From the NCBI GenBank assembly GCA_946998205.1, contig CAMPYJ010000019.1, positions 1-49,109 on the forward strand: a stretch of 49,109 nucleotides of DNA, in the 5' to 3' direction. Of this stretch, positions 7,601 to 15,443 are shown piece by piece. The translations under genes were made by a program, and so were the position numbers. The stretch is from an uncultured Prevotella sp. GTDB taxonomy: Bacteria; Bacteroidota; Bacteroidia; Bacteroidales; Bacteroidaceae. The notes under the pieces are model-generated. The model searched no databases, was not told the DNA's origin, and saw only the letters and a list, made by a program, of their open reading frames with translations. How positions within the stretch are numbered: position 1 is the stretch's first letter; every line of letters starts with the position of its first letter.

Positions 7601-8254
7601 CTACTCAAACGTGATTTCACCGAAGAAATCGGGACGATGAAAGTCGGGCTTGCCGATGTTTATCGGATTCCATGACAGGAAATGCGGCTTCTGCAGGGCA
7701 TCACCGCATTTGTAGAAGTTGGCGCGAATGGTCTTTCCGCACAGGGATTTGACATCGTGCATGAAGAACGTCTTGAGCGGAATGATGAAAGCCATCTGCC
7801 AATCATAAGGCCCTTTGAGTTCTTCAAAAGGTCTACGACCAAGCGACGACCAGCGGTCAACCTTGTCCAACACCGCCTGAGGGGCTAACGTTCTGTCCTC
7901 TCTTCCCTTGCCGCATCCCACCAAGACGGTTCCTGCGCAATTGCATTCTATATTATAATAGGTTCCGTCGTCGACAGGCTGCGAGAAGAACTCGCAGCAA
8001 GAGTCTTCCCACACGCGTCCATTATCATGAGGAGCCACCGCGCGAACGGTGTCTTCCCTCACGCTGTAATGCAGGAAGACGAACCGGTCGTTATAGGCGA
8101 TGCGAAAGACCACCCGTGGCTCATAGGGATATTCCCCGGCCCAATTGGCATGATTAATGACGTGATATTCCACCCCCTCCTCATCCATCATGGAAGGAAT
8201 GATGGCTGCGTCATAAGGATGCTGCTTGAGTTTTTTTACCGTTAGTTTTTCCAT
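7601..8254 (-). CDS. CBM9-like carbohydrate-binding family protein
   Basis: 217 residues, no signal peptide. Landmarks are VVFRIAYNDRFVFLHYSV, NGRVWEDSCCEFF, YYNIECNCAGTVL and the closing FLSWNPINIGKPDFHRPDFFGEITF. The W-x-D-(S/T)-x-x-E-x-F motif and the final W-x-P-I/V-...-P-x-F-H-x-P-x-x-F-G signature are those of the carbohydrate-binding family 9-like proteins widespread in Bacteroidetes. It would bind a sugar or glycan through a beta-sandwich, but as a predicted cytosolic protein its ligand is unclear. It begins seven bases after the kinase gene at 8262 and is almost surely co-transcribed with it, suggesting a shared role in sugar salvage. Family call good; ligand unknown. Confidence 0.82.
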   Translation of the reverse strand: MEKLTVKKLKQHPYDAAIIPSMMDEEGVEYHVINHANWAGEYPYEPRVVFRIAYNDRFVFLHYSVREDTVRAVAPHDNGRVWEDSCCEFFSQPVDDGTYYNIECNCAGTVLVGCGKGREDRTLAPQAVLDKVDRWSSLGRRPFEELKGPYDWQMAFIIPLKTFFMHDVKSLCGKTIRANFYKCGDALQKPHFLSWNPINIGKPDFHRPDFFGEITFE

Positions 8255-8261
8255 TAGAGAT

Positions 8262-9359
8262 TCATTGATTCAGACAAGTACGGATGAAGGATGCCATTTC
8301 GGGCTCATGAGCGCAAACACGACGGAACAGACACAACTGATTCTGCGCGCGCACCAAATTATGCTTGTCGTAGTTAATCTTATAATAGGTATCTCCGTTG
8401 ATGTAATCGGCCAGGAACCTCACGCACTGCATGTAGGGGAAAAGCTTGGCGGCATACGGCAGATTCTCTATTTCGATGGGTTCCAAGAAGCCTTGAGCCG
8501 ATTCGAGATACCCCCTCGTAAATGCCTCGAAGATGTCCATCCGGAAGTCTATTTGGTCAAAGTTCTTTGAATCTTCGGCTACGGTATTGGCTCCCGTGCG
8601 CAGGAAATCGCCGTAATCGGAGAACACGAAGCTGGGCATTACCGTATCCAAGTCGATGACACACAGCACCTTTCCATCCTTGTCGAACATCATGTTGTTC
8701 ACCTTCGTGTCACAATGACAGATGCGTTTCTTCAATTTTCCCTCGCGATACAAGCGTTCGGCCTTGCACATCTCTTCGGCATGCACCTCCAGTTCGTCCA
8801 AGATGGGCTGCACCTCTGCCACTCTCCCCACCTTATCTTCGGCTACGGCCTCGCGCAATTGGCGCATGCGCAGCTCCATGTTGTGGAAATCGGGAATGGT
8901 CTCTCCCAGCCGTTCAGGCACGTCCACCAGCATCGACTCGAAGTTTCCGAAGGCCTTACCGGCATGATATGAGTATTCGGGATTGACGGTTTCATACGTT
9001 TTTGCGTCAGGAATAAACAAAGAGAGCCGCCAATACCGGCCACCGTCATCTTTGTAATAAGTCTTTCCCTCAGGCGTCTGGACAAACCGCAGCACCTTTC
9101 TGTCCAAGTCGTCCTCACCCTTTTCTTCCAGTTTCCTGCGGATGTGCGCCGTCACCACCTCTATGTTGCGCTGCAACAGGTCTACATCCGTAAAGATGGC
9201 ATCGTTGATGCGTTGCAGCACATAGTCGGGGGTATCCTGATTTTGCGTCACCACCCGATATGTATCGTTAATCAAACCATTGCCCAAAGGCAATATGCGG
9301 TCTACCGTCCCCACGATTTCAAAGTGAGAGACAATCTGTTTAAGCTGTTCATTTTCCAT
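8262..9359 (-). CDS. APH-fold sugar kinase, N-acetylhexosamine 1-kinase-like
   Basis: 365 residues from ATG at 9359 (an ATG at 9383 would add eight residues, MNHQTKRR). Kinase of the aminoglycoside phosphotransferase/choline-kinase fold: a glycine-containing N-lobe (LPLGNGLINDTYRVV), the catalytic loop ICHCDTKVNNMM (His-x-Asp-x4-Asn form) near residues 213-223, and the metal-binding VIDLDTVMPS near 234-243. Length and motifs fit the NahK group, which phosphorylates GlcNAc/GalNAc at C1, rather than a drug-resistance enzyme; Bacteroidetes homologues are often annotated only as aminoglycoside phosphotransferase family. Cytosolic. It is first in a two-gene unit with the CBM9-like gene and has its own strong-looking promoter. 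Substrate is inferred from family resemblance only. Confidence 0.75.
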   Translation of the reverse strand: MENEQLKQIVSHFEIVGTVDRILPLGNGLINDTYRVVTQNQDTPDYVLQRINDAIFTDVDLLQRNIEVVTAHIRRKLEEKGEDDLDRKVLRFVQTPEGKTYYKDDGGRYWRLSLFIPDAKTYETVNPEYSYHAGKAFGNFESMLVDVPERLGETIPDFHNMELRMRQLREAVAEDKVGRVAEVQPILDELEVHAEEMCKAERLYREGKLKKRICHCDTKVNNMMFDKDGKVLCVIDLDTVMPSFVFSDYGDFLRTGANTVAEDSKNFDQIDFRMDIFEAFTRGYLESAQGFLEPIEIENLPYAAKLFPYMQCVRFLADYINGDTYYKINYDKHNLVRAQNQLCLFRRVCAHEPEMASFIRTCLNQ

Positions 9360-9451
9360 GCGTCTTTTTGTTTGATGGTTCATTTTTCCGATAGAAACGG
9401 CACATTCCGAGACGTTCCATCGTCATGTTGTCATGATTGTAATAGATGCCG

Positions 9452-9482
9452 CAAAAATAAATAATTATTCTCAAACGACAAA
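9452..9482 (-). promoter_or_regulatory. Promoter of the kinase/CBM9 unit
   Basis: Minus strand reads TTTG (9479-9482), a 19-base spacer, and TATTTTTG (9452-9459), the Bacteroidetes -33/-7 pair with ideal spacing. It gives a leader of about 85 bases. Confidence 0.7.
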
Positions 9483-9491
9483 ATGCGGAGG

Positions 9492-10880
9492 CTATGAAGA
9501 TGCCTGCTTCATCGTATGCAGCCACCTGCCGCTGAACAATCGGAACAAGAAGACGCAGCCCCGGAAGGCCAGTTCAATGGCCATGGCTGTCCAAACGCCC
9601 GCCAGTCCATACTGCGGAGCCAGCATGGCGGCCAATGTAAGGCGCACGCACCACATGGACAGCAGGTTCATCATGGCAGGTTTCAGGGTGTCGCCAGCCC
9701 CAACGCACACATTGTAAACAACGATGGCGGCGGCGAAGAAGGGTTCGGCGAAGGCCTCGATGCGCAGGCTCTGGATGCCCAGCGCGCGGATATCCTCCAC
9801 CGGCGTGAGCACGCCAATCATCTCCGGAGCGAAGATGTACATCAGTATGCCCATGAAAGCCATGACGCCCATGCCCAGCGACACCGTCATGTGGGCGAAG
9901 CTCTTGCAGATGTCATACCGCCTGGCGCCCGCACTCTGCCCCACCAACGTGGTTGCCGCCTCACCGATACCATACCCCGGCATGTAACAAAGGCTCTCGG
10001 CGGTGATGGCGAAGGTGTTGGCGGCGATGGACACCTTGCCCAAAGGTGCCACGATGACGGTGCTGACAATCTGCGCCCCGCTCATTAGAATGGATTGGGC
10101 AGCCATAGGCGCACCTATCTTCAAGGCGTTCGTGACATAGTTTGACATCCATCTGAAAGGGCCCTCGTCTTGCCTCAATGCCAATATCTTGTTGCGGAAG
10201 ATGGCGAAGTAGGCCTGCATCACCGAACCAACAAGATAGGCCGTGGCGGTTCCAAAAGCCGCTCCCAGCACACCTAAATGCAAGATGTAGATGAACAAAT
10301 AATTAAAGCACACGTCCATCACGCACATGCCCACGCTCATCATACTGGGTATTTGCATGTTGCCCGAGCATTTGAGCATGGCCCCGGTGAGGTTGGCAAG
10401 TTGGATGAAAGGCATGGCTAAAGCAATCACCAGGAAGTAGAGCGAGGCGTCGCGCGCAATGTCTTCCGTTCCACCCAGCCAATAAGGCAATGGTTGACAA
10501 ATAAACAATGCGATGACGGCAATGACCACACTTAACAAAAGACAGCAGATGAGCGCATGCCTGAACACCTGCCGCGCCTTCACAAAGTCGTTGGCTCCAA
10601 TGAAATGGGCTACCTGTACGGAAAAGCCCATGGATGCCGCGACGGTGACGCTGCCCAACAGCCAGGTGGTACTCTCCACCAAACCAATAGATGCTGACGG
10701 ATTGGTTCCCAAATGTCCCACCATCGATGCGTCGATGAAGAACATCAGTACGGTGGTGATTTGGGCAAGGATGGACGGAATGCTCAACTGTACAATCAAG
10801 TTGAGTTTCTCACCATTCGTCATTACCCTACCCTCACGAATGCTGGCTAACAGTGCGTCTGTTTTGGTCGTTGAAAACAT
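9492..10880 (-). CDS. MATE family efflux transporter
   Basis: 462 residues with about twelve hydrophobic segments in two similar halves, typical of multidrug and toxic-compound extrusion carriers that use a Na+ or H+ gradient to expel drugs or metabolites across the inner membrane. Recognisable stretches include LSIPSILAQITTVLMFFID in the first helix, MVGHLG..., MSGAQIVSTVIVAPLG and the C-terminal GLAGVWTAMAIELAFRG. Substrate not deducible. The start is ATG at 10880, preceded by AACGAG. The predicted promoter lies 216 bases upstream, and nearly the whole 5' leader is a three-copy 66-bp hairpin repeat, which makes its regulation worth attention. The downstream kinase gene has its own promoter. 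Confidence 0.93.
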   Translation of the reverse strand: MFSTTKTDALLASIREGRVMTNGEKLNLIVQLSIPSILAQITTVLMFFIDASMVGHLGTNPSASIGLVESTTWLLGSVTVAASMGFSVQVAHFIGANDFVKARQVFRHALICCLLLSVVIAVIALFICQPLPYWLGGTEDIARDASLYFLVIALAMPFIQLANLTGAMLKCSGNMQIPSMMSVGMCVMDVCFNYLFIYILHLGVLGAAFGTATAYLVGSVMQAYFAIFRNKILALRQDEGPFRWMSNYVTNALKIGAPMAAQSILMSGAQIVSTVIVAPLGKVSIAANTFAITAESLCYMPGYGIGEAATTLVGQSAGARRYDICKSFAHMTVSLGMGVMAFMGILMYIFAPEMIGVLTPVEDIRALGIQSLRIEAFAEPFFAAAIVVYNVCVGAGDTLKPAMMNLLSMWCVRLTLAAMLAPQYGLAGVWTAMAIELAFRGCVFLFRLFSGRWLHTMKQASS

Positions 10881-10896
10881 CTCGTTTCTTTATGTG

Positions 10897-11094
10897 GCAA
10901 AGACAGCGCAAGCCGAGGACAAAGAAAGTTTACTTGCTTTGTTGAGGCGCAGCCTGTCTTATGCAAAGACAGCGCAAGCCGAAGACAAAGAAAGTTTACT
11001 TGCTTTGTTGAGGCGCAGCCTGTCTTATGCAAAGACAGCGCAAGCCGAAAACAAAGAAAGTTTACTTGCTTTGTTGAGGCGAAGCCTGTCTTAT
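10897..11094 (-). repeat. Three 66-bp tandem hairpin repeats in the MATE leader
   Basis: Copies at 10897-10962, 10963-11028 and 11029-11094 are nearly identical, with one or two changes (GAGGAC, GAAGAC, GAAAAC; GCGC to GCGA). Each begins GCAAAGACAGCGCAAGCC and ends GAGGCGCAGCCTGTCTTAT. GACAG...CC...ACAAAG pairs with CTTTGT...GG...CTGTC, so each unit can fold into an imperfect stem-loop. A related single unit lies within miniature element copy D at about 27850-27912. Similar hairpin sequences near promoters are, as I recall, common in Bacteroidales genomes. Confidence 0.85.
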
Positions 11095-11095
11095 G

Positions 11096-11103
11096 CAAAG
11101 GTA
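11096..11103 (-). promoter_or_regulatory. -7 box of the MATE gene
   Basis: TACCTTTG on the minus strand, directly upstream of the triple repeat. Transcription would start within the first repeat unit and give a leader of about 210 bases. Confidence 0.55.
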
Positions 11104-11211
11104 CGGATTATAATTCGTTTCGTGAGGGATTTCCAAGAAAATCCTTTCCGGTTACGCCCCATGCGACAACACATCCACCAGCGAGACGGAACGTGACGGG
11201 CCACGCCTCCG

Positions 11212-11450
11212 CATTGTTAGAAAAAATGACAATAAAACGGAACGTGAGAATTTGAAATATAGAAAAAATCAATAGGCTCATGGTAGGCAAGCGGTCACTT
11301 TTTCCAGTAAGAAATCTTCATCTTTGGTGCAAAACCATTCGTTTTACCCACCTGCCAGAGTCACTTTGCGTTGTAAAGGGTACCGGATTGGGGTGTAAAA
11401 GCATGCTTATTACCCCCCTATGGCAATGCTTTTACAGGTAAAAAGGCAAA
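11212..11450. repeat. Interspersed non-coding repeat R2, copy 2
   Basis: Shares GAAAAAATCAATAGGC, CATTCGTTTTACCCACCT and the hairpin region with copy 1 (4541-4780). Its hairpin is the best preserved: TGTAAAAGCAT (11394-11404) pairs perfectly with ATGCTTTTACA (11426-11436). No T-run follows, so it is not an ordinary terminator. Confidence 0.6.
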
Positions 11451-11934
11451 AATGAGACCAGGCAAGCGACAGCAAACTCACAACATACTGATATTCATTA
11501 AATTATGAAACCACTCCATTTCCAGCGTATTTGAGCCTGGGACAGAGGTTGCCGGGCTATAAGCAAGCCACAAACGGCCTACTGTCAAGAAAATTTCCAT
11601 GCTCATCATCATTCTCAGACACCAAGCCTGTTCAACCACAACGGCACAGGGTGCATCGCCAAACAAGCAGACGGAGGACACAAGACACACAAAAAAAAGC
11701 GATTCACCTCTTGGGCGCAATCGCTCTTAGTCATATAGATTTATTTCTATCACCACTCAAATAGGGGAAGTATTTTACGGTTCTCACGCCCCACCCCCGG
11801 CGTAGCCAGTGCAGCACATTGCTGCAACTAGGCTTTTTCATCCAATCCTAAACAATCTTTCACCTAACCTTTCTCCAACGCTTATCATGCGGTTGAAGCC
11901 TTTTACCACTGAAGATTTCTCCTTACCAACAATC

Positions 11935-12100
11935 TTAATCTTTACCTTGACTAACCTATTTCCGTCTATCCTAAAACACTTTTACCTTGACTAATCCTAC
12001 GTCGGCTATCCTAAATCTTATTTACCTTAACCAATACCTTTTCTACGTTTATCCTAAATCTTATTTACCTTAACCAATACCTCTATCATGTTATCCTCTG
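11935..12100. repeat. Tandem repeat, period 43 bp
   Basis: A 33-base block starting TATCCTAAATCTTATTTACC is repeated exactly at 12007-12039 and 12050-12082. More degenerate versions (CTATCCTAAAACACTTTTACC, TTTACCTTGACTAACC) precede it from about 11935. The strand is strikingly poor in G. Confidence 0.8.
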
Positions 12101-12343
12101 TAAAACTTTCTCTTTACCAACCAATCCTTCATATCTTCATCTCTTACCTTCAGTCCTAACACCTATGAAGTCTCTCAAACTTTTTCATTAAATCAATTTC
12201 TTTCAGAACGTCTCCCGACATCCCTTATGTCTCATTGACGATGCAAAGATATGGCTGTTTCCGCACACAACCAAGAAACAACAGGTGGTTTTTACACAAA
12301 AATGGTGTTTCTTGATGTAAATCAAAATGAGATTGGCATATCC

Positions 12344-12374
12344 AAACAACGACAAAAGGCCAAGCAAGTCATCC
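12344..12374. repeat. 31-bp direct repeat, first copy
   Basis: Identical to 12761-12791 (starts AAACAACGACAAAAGGCC, ends GTCATCC). The second copy is the left arm of the terminator of the FKBP gene; this copy has no partner arm. Confidence 0.9.
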
Positions 12375-12459
12375 CCTAACTTCGCAGTTTTTCCCTCAAA
12401 AGTCAGCAAACCATTGACAACCAAGCTTCTTTATTCTGGTTGGGAGATGCGATAACCCA

Positions 12460-12656
12460 CGGGCTGAAAGCCCAAAAGCCTATAGCCCAGGGCCTCGCCC
12501 TGAGGATGTGCGCATTGAGCTAACTGCGTCCTGTAAGGACAAAAGCATTTGACTGGCATTACTTTGCGCGCGCTTTTGCCCCTGCGGGGCGTACGCCTTG
12601 CAACACACTTACCCAAGGCGATGCCTTGGGCTATAAGCTTTTGGGCTTTCAGCCCG
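12460..12656. repeat. ~197-bp palindromic interspersed element P, copy 1
   Basis: Ends are 20-bp inverted repeats, CGGGCTGAAAGCCCAAAAGC and its complement at 12637-12656. Inside are nested palindromes: AGCCCAGGGC...GCCCTGAGG, TCCTGTAAGGA, GCCCCTGCGGGGC and CCCAAGGCGATGCCTTGGG. A second copy is at 36335-36532, and similarity extends about 90 bases beyond the right end (CGTATGCGTCTGAAACGAACTGGG versus CGTATGCCTCAGAATCGAACTGGG). I recall this motif as a frequent REP-like repeat in Bacteroidetes. Confidence 0.8.
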
Positions 12657-12760
12657 TAGCCACCACGATCAACAGGCACATAATACAACGCCCAAAGACC
12701 GTATGCGTCTGAAACGAACTGGGCGACAAAAAGATGAAGTCAGGTAATGGATGATTGTAT

Positions 12761-12791
12761 AAACAACGACAAAAGGCCAAGCAAGTCATCC
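12761..12791. repeat. 31-bp direct repeat, second copy
   Basis: Identical to 12344-12374; the two copies are 417 bases apart and enclose palindromic element P. Its 3' part is the distal arm of the FKBP terminator. Confidence 0.9.
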
Positions 12792-12819
12792 GAATTCGAA
12801 GGACTTGCTTGGCCTTTTT
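12771..12819 (-). terminator. Terminator of the glyS-FKBP unit
   Basis: AAAAGGCCAAGCAAGTC (12771-12787) pairs perfectly with GACTTGCTTGGCCTTTT (12802-12818): a 17-bp stem around a 14-base loop with T-rich ends on both strands. It can work in either direction, and lies 15 bases after the FKBP stop codon. Confidence 0.85.
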
Positions 12820-12833
12820 AGTTGGCATTCAGC

Positions 12834-13493
12834 CTATTTCTTGATCCAAGAACCAGATGCCACACCTGCTCGGGTAGGAGCTTTGGGGCGATAATAGCCC
12901 GCCAAACCGATGTCGAAAATCAGCGTTGAACAGCCGGGTATTTCGCTTTTGGGAGCTTTCTCCGTGCCATAGCCCAATTTATAAGGTATGTAAACCTCCC
13001 AACGATCACCAACAGACATGTGCAGCAGGGCCGTGGTAAAGCCGTCGACAAGTCCGCTCACTGCAAATTTTGCAGGGTTCATGGTCTGTGGATCGTACTT
13101 ACCCGAATAGCTGCTGTCGAACAAGTAGCCCGCCGGATGGTTGGCAGAGGGGATGAGGCGGCCACGATAGTTCACCATCACCGAATCGGTGTACAGCGGG
13201 CTGCCAGACGTGCTGTTGCCGCGTTCCAACACATGCACGATGATATAATTGTTCAAATCGGCATGAAAGTTCTGTCCATCGGCTGGCAACGACCAGTTGC
13301 GAATGATCATCCAGTTCTGGTCACCCTTCGCAATCCGCTCTTGCGTGGCAGCGTGAAGCCGTGCGAAATAGGTCTCGTTCTTATGTTGCCAGTCGGCAAA
13401 CTCGTCCACCTCACCACTGCTCTCGCCACACGACACCATCGTGAAGACGGCCATCACGAGCAGGAGAAGGTAGCATATTGAATTCTTCTTCAT
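12834..13493 (-). CDS. FKBP-type peptidyl-prolyl cis-trans isomerase lipoprotein
   Basis: 219 residues. N-terminal signal with lipobox (VSC, Cys22), then a helical linker and a C-terminal FKBP domain: DSVMVNYRGRLI, FDSSYSGKYDP, FAVSGLVDGFTTALLHMSVGDRWEVYIPYKLGYG and the closing STLIFDIGLAGY. These are the aromatic- and hydrophobic-rich motifs of the FKBP active site. It would speed proline isomerisation of exported proteins at the membrane surface. It starts 57 bases after glyS on the same strand with no promoter visible between them, so it is probably co-transcribed with glyS and ends at the strong terminator at 12771-12819. No symbol assigned because several FKBP lipoproteins exist in this phylum. 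Confidence 0.9.
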   Translation of the reverse strand: MKKNSICYLLLLVMAVFTMVSCGESSGEVDEFADWQHKNETYFARLHAATQERIAKGDQNWMIIRNWSLPADGQNFHADLNNYIIVHVLERGNSTSGSPLYTDSVMVNYRGRLIPSANHPAGYLFDSSYSGKYDPQTMNPAKFAVSGLVDGFTTALLHMSVGDRWEVYIPYKLGYGTEKAPKSEIPGCSTLIFDIGLAGYYRPKAPTRAGVASGSWIKK

Positions 13494-13550
13494 TGTCGTT
13501 TCGTTCTAATCTGCCTGTGTAAGCCTTGTATAGCTTGCGGGCAGTGGGAT

Positions 13551-15092
13551 TTATTGCAATTTCTTCAGCAAGCTGGTGATGCTTACCTTCTCTTCCATCA
13601 CCGAGCACAGCTCGCTGATGTCCACGCGCTGCTGTTCCATCGTGTCACGATGGCGCAGCGTCACCTTGTTGTCTTTCAGTGTGTCAAAGTCAACCGTCAC
13701 GCAATAAGGTGTGCCAACCGCATCCTGACGGCGATAGCGTTTACCGATAGAATCCTTCTCATCGTAGCTCGTATTGAAGTGGAACTTGAGCAAGTCCACT
13801 ATCTCGCGCGCCTTCTCGGGCAAGCCTTCCTTTCGCACCAAAGGCATCACCGCACACTTCACCGGTGCCAATGCTGCCGGCAGACGAAGCACGACACGCT
13901 TTTCACCATTCTCTAATTCTTCTTCCTGATAGCTGTGGCACATCACGGAGAGGAACATGCGGTCTACGCCAATAGAGGTCTCGATGACGTAAGGCACATA
14001 GCTCTCGCTGGTCTCCGGGTCGAAATATTTCAGGTTCTTGCCACTGAACTTCTCGTGTTGCGACAAGTCGAAGTTGGTACGCGAGTGTATGCCTTCCACC
14101 TCTTTGAATCCAAATGGCATCTTGAACTCGATGTCGGTGGCCGCATTGGCATAGTGGGCCAACTTCTCATGGTCGTGGAAACGATAGTTTTCGGCGCCGA
14201 AGCCCAGTGCCTGGTGCCATGCCATGCGTGTTTGCTTCCATTGCTTGAACCACTCCAACTCGGTGCCGGGTTTCACGAAGAACTGCATCTCCATCTGCTC
14301 GAACTCGCGCATACGGAAGATAAACTGGCGCGCCACGATCTCGTTGCGGAAAGCCTTGCCGATTTGTGCGATACCAAAAGGCAGCTTCATGCGCCCCGTT
14401 TTCTGCACGTTGAGATAGTTCACAAAGATGCCTTGCGCCGTCTCTGGTCGCAGATATATCTTATTGGTAGCGTCCGAGAGCGAGCCCATTTCGGTGGAGA
14501 ACATCAGGTTGAACTGGCGCACGTCGGTCCAGTTCTTGGTGCCGCTGATGGGATCCACTATGCCTTCGTCCAGGATAATCTGTTTCAGTTCTGCCAAATC
14601 GGGACCTTGCATGGCCTGGGTGTAACGCTCGTGCAGGGCATCACGCTTGGCCTGATGGTCGAGTACGCGCTGGTTGGTAGCCCTGAATTGCGCCTCATCG
14701 AAAGCATCACCAAACCGCTTGGCGGCCTTAGCCACCTCCTTGTCGATTTTTTCATCATACTTAGCAATCTGATCCTCTATCAGCACATCAGCCCGATAGC
14801 GTTTCTTCGAGTCGCGGTTGTCTATCAAAGGGTCGTTGAAGGCGTCCACATGCCCGCTGGCTTTCCAGATGGTGGGATGCATGAAGATGGCCGAGTCGAT
14901 GCCCACGATGTTGTCGTGCAGCAGCACCATGCTCTTCCACCAATATTCTTTGATGTTCTTTTTCAGCTCAACACCATTCTGTCCATAGTCGTAAACGGCT
15001 GCCAAACCATCGTATATATCACTGCTGGGAAACACAAAACCGTATTCCTTGCAGTGGCTCACAATCTTTTTGAAAACATCTTCCTGTGCCAT
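13551..15092 (-). CDS. glyS: Glycyl-tRNA synthetase, single-chain (alpha2) type
   Basis: 513 residues. Class II synthetase that charges tRNA-Gly with glycine in the cytosol; this is the archaeal/eukaryotic-like dimeric form (also called GlyQS), not the alpha2-beta2 enzyme of E. coli. Landmarks: VSHCKEYGFVFPSSDIYDGL at the N-terminus, IFMHPTIWKASGHVDAF, NLMFSTEMG, IYLRPETAQGIFVNY (motif 2 region), FRNEIVARQFIFRMREFEQMEMQFF, the long KYFDPETSESYVPYVIETSIGVDRM (motif 3), and an anticodon-binding domain with APVKCAVMPLV. Full length. Preceded by a -7 box and followed by the FKBP lipoprotein gene. Confidence 0.97.
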   Translation of the reverse strand: MAQEDVFKKIVSHCKEYGFVFPSSDIYDGLAAVYDYGQNGVELKKNIKEYWWKSMVLLHDNIVGIDSAIFMHPTIWKASGHVDAFNDPLIDNRDSKKRYRADVLIEDQIAKYDEKIDKEVAKAAKRFGDAFDEAQFRATNQRVLDHQAKRDALHERYTQAMQGPDLAELKQIILDEGIVDPISGTKNWTDVRQFNLMFSTEMGSLSDATNKIYLRPETAQGIFVNYLNVQKTGRMKLPFGIAQIGKAFRNEIVARQFIFRMREFEQMEMQFFVKPGTELEWFKQWKQTRMAWHQALGFGAENYRFHDHEKLAHYANAATDIEFKMPFGFKEVEGIHSRTNFDLSQHEKFSGKNLKYFDPETSESYVPYVIETSIGVDRMFLSVMCHSYQEEELENGEKRVVLRLPAALAPVKCAVMPLVRKEGLPEKAREIVDLLKFHFNTSYDEKDSIGKRYRRQDAVGTPYCVTVDFDTLKDNKVTLRHRDTMEQQRVDISELCSVMEEKVSITSLLKKLQ

Positions 15093-15125
15093 ATCTATTT
15101 CAATTTATAATTCTATAACGTCTGG

Positions 15126-15133
15126 CAAAGATA
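15126..15133 (-). promoter_or_regulatory. -7 box of glyS
   Basis: TATCTTTG on the minus strand, about 34 bases upstream of the glyS ATG. No clear -33 element. Confidence 0.5.
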
Positions 15134-15195
15134 CTGATTATTTTCGAGTAAGCGGGCATCTCGCCTGTAATTCTTTGTGTTTCGTGGCATTTTAA

Positions 15196-15388
15196 GGCTG
15201 ATCCTACAAATTAGCTTTGTTAGATTTTGAGCTTATTTTTGAGGTCAAAATGCAAGAGAGTGAAGGAGTGTAGCGAGCTACACGACTGAACGAACTTACA
15301 TTTTGAACCAAAAAGAAGCCAAAAGATAACAAAACGTATTTCATAAACATTTGATGACTATGTGCGGTGGTAATTTATAGAACCAGCC
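15196..15388 (+). mobile_element. Miniature inverted-repeat element, copy C (complete, 193 bp)
   Basis: Same length as copy B and flanked by TTAA on both sides (15192-15195 and 15389-15392). Terminal repeats are GGCTGATCCTACAAATTA and GGCTGGTTCTATAAATTA. The central hairpin is intact although its sequence differs: tip GTGTAGCGAGCTACAC, outer arms CAAAATG...CATTTTG against CAATTTG...CAAATTG in copy B. Both arms have changed together. Lies between the divergent promoters of glyS and yaaA. Confidence 0.85.
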
Positions 15389-15415
15389 TTAAGCCTGTTT
15401 CTACCAATCATTTTG

Positions 15416-15423
15416 TATTTTTG
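15416..15423 (+). promoter_or_regulatory. -7 box of yaaA
   Basis: TATTTTTG twenty bases before the yaaA ATG; the leader would be about 14 bases. The adjacent miniature element ends 27 bases upstream, so the -33 region abuts it. Confidence 0.5.
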
Positions 15424-15443
15424 TAAGCAAAAAGAATCGTCCC

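Larger units (their letters stand above)
11104..12770. other. 1.7-kb gene-free repeat island
   Basis: No supported gene on either strand. It contains R2 copy 2 (11212-11450), a pyrimidine-rich 43-bp-period array (about 11935-12100), one of two 31-bp direct repeats (12344-12374) and a ~197-bp palindromic element (12460-12656). Remaining segments are unremarkable A+T-rich DNA. Confidence 0.6.

Noticed and set aside
8262..9359. Aminoglycoside resistance gene
   Set aside because: The APH fold is shared with sugar kinases; motifs and pairing with a CBM9-like gene favour hexosamine phosphorylation.
10897..11094. Possible CRISPR array
   Set aside because: Three direct repeats of 66 bp are contiguous with no spacers, and no cas genes are present.
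12431..12688. 85-codon minus-strand frame in palindromic element P
   Set aside because: The frame merely reads through the palindromes of a repeat element; no start signal or family, and copy 2 of P does not preserve the frame.
13935..15110. 391-codon plus-strand frame
   Set aside because: Antisense of glyS; no recognisable domain.
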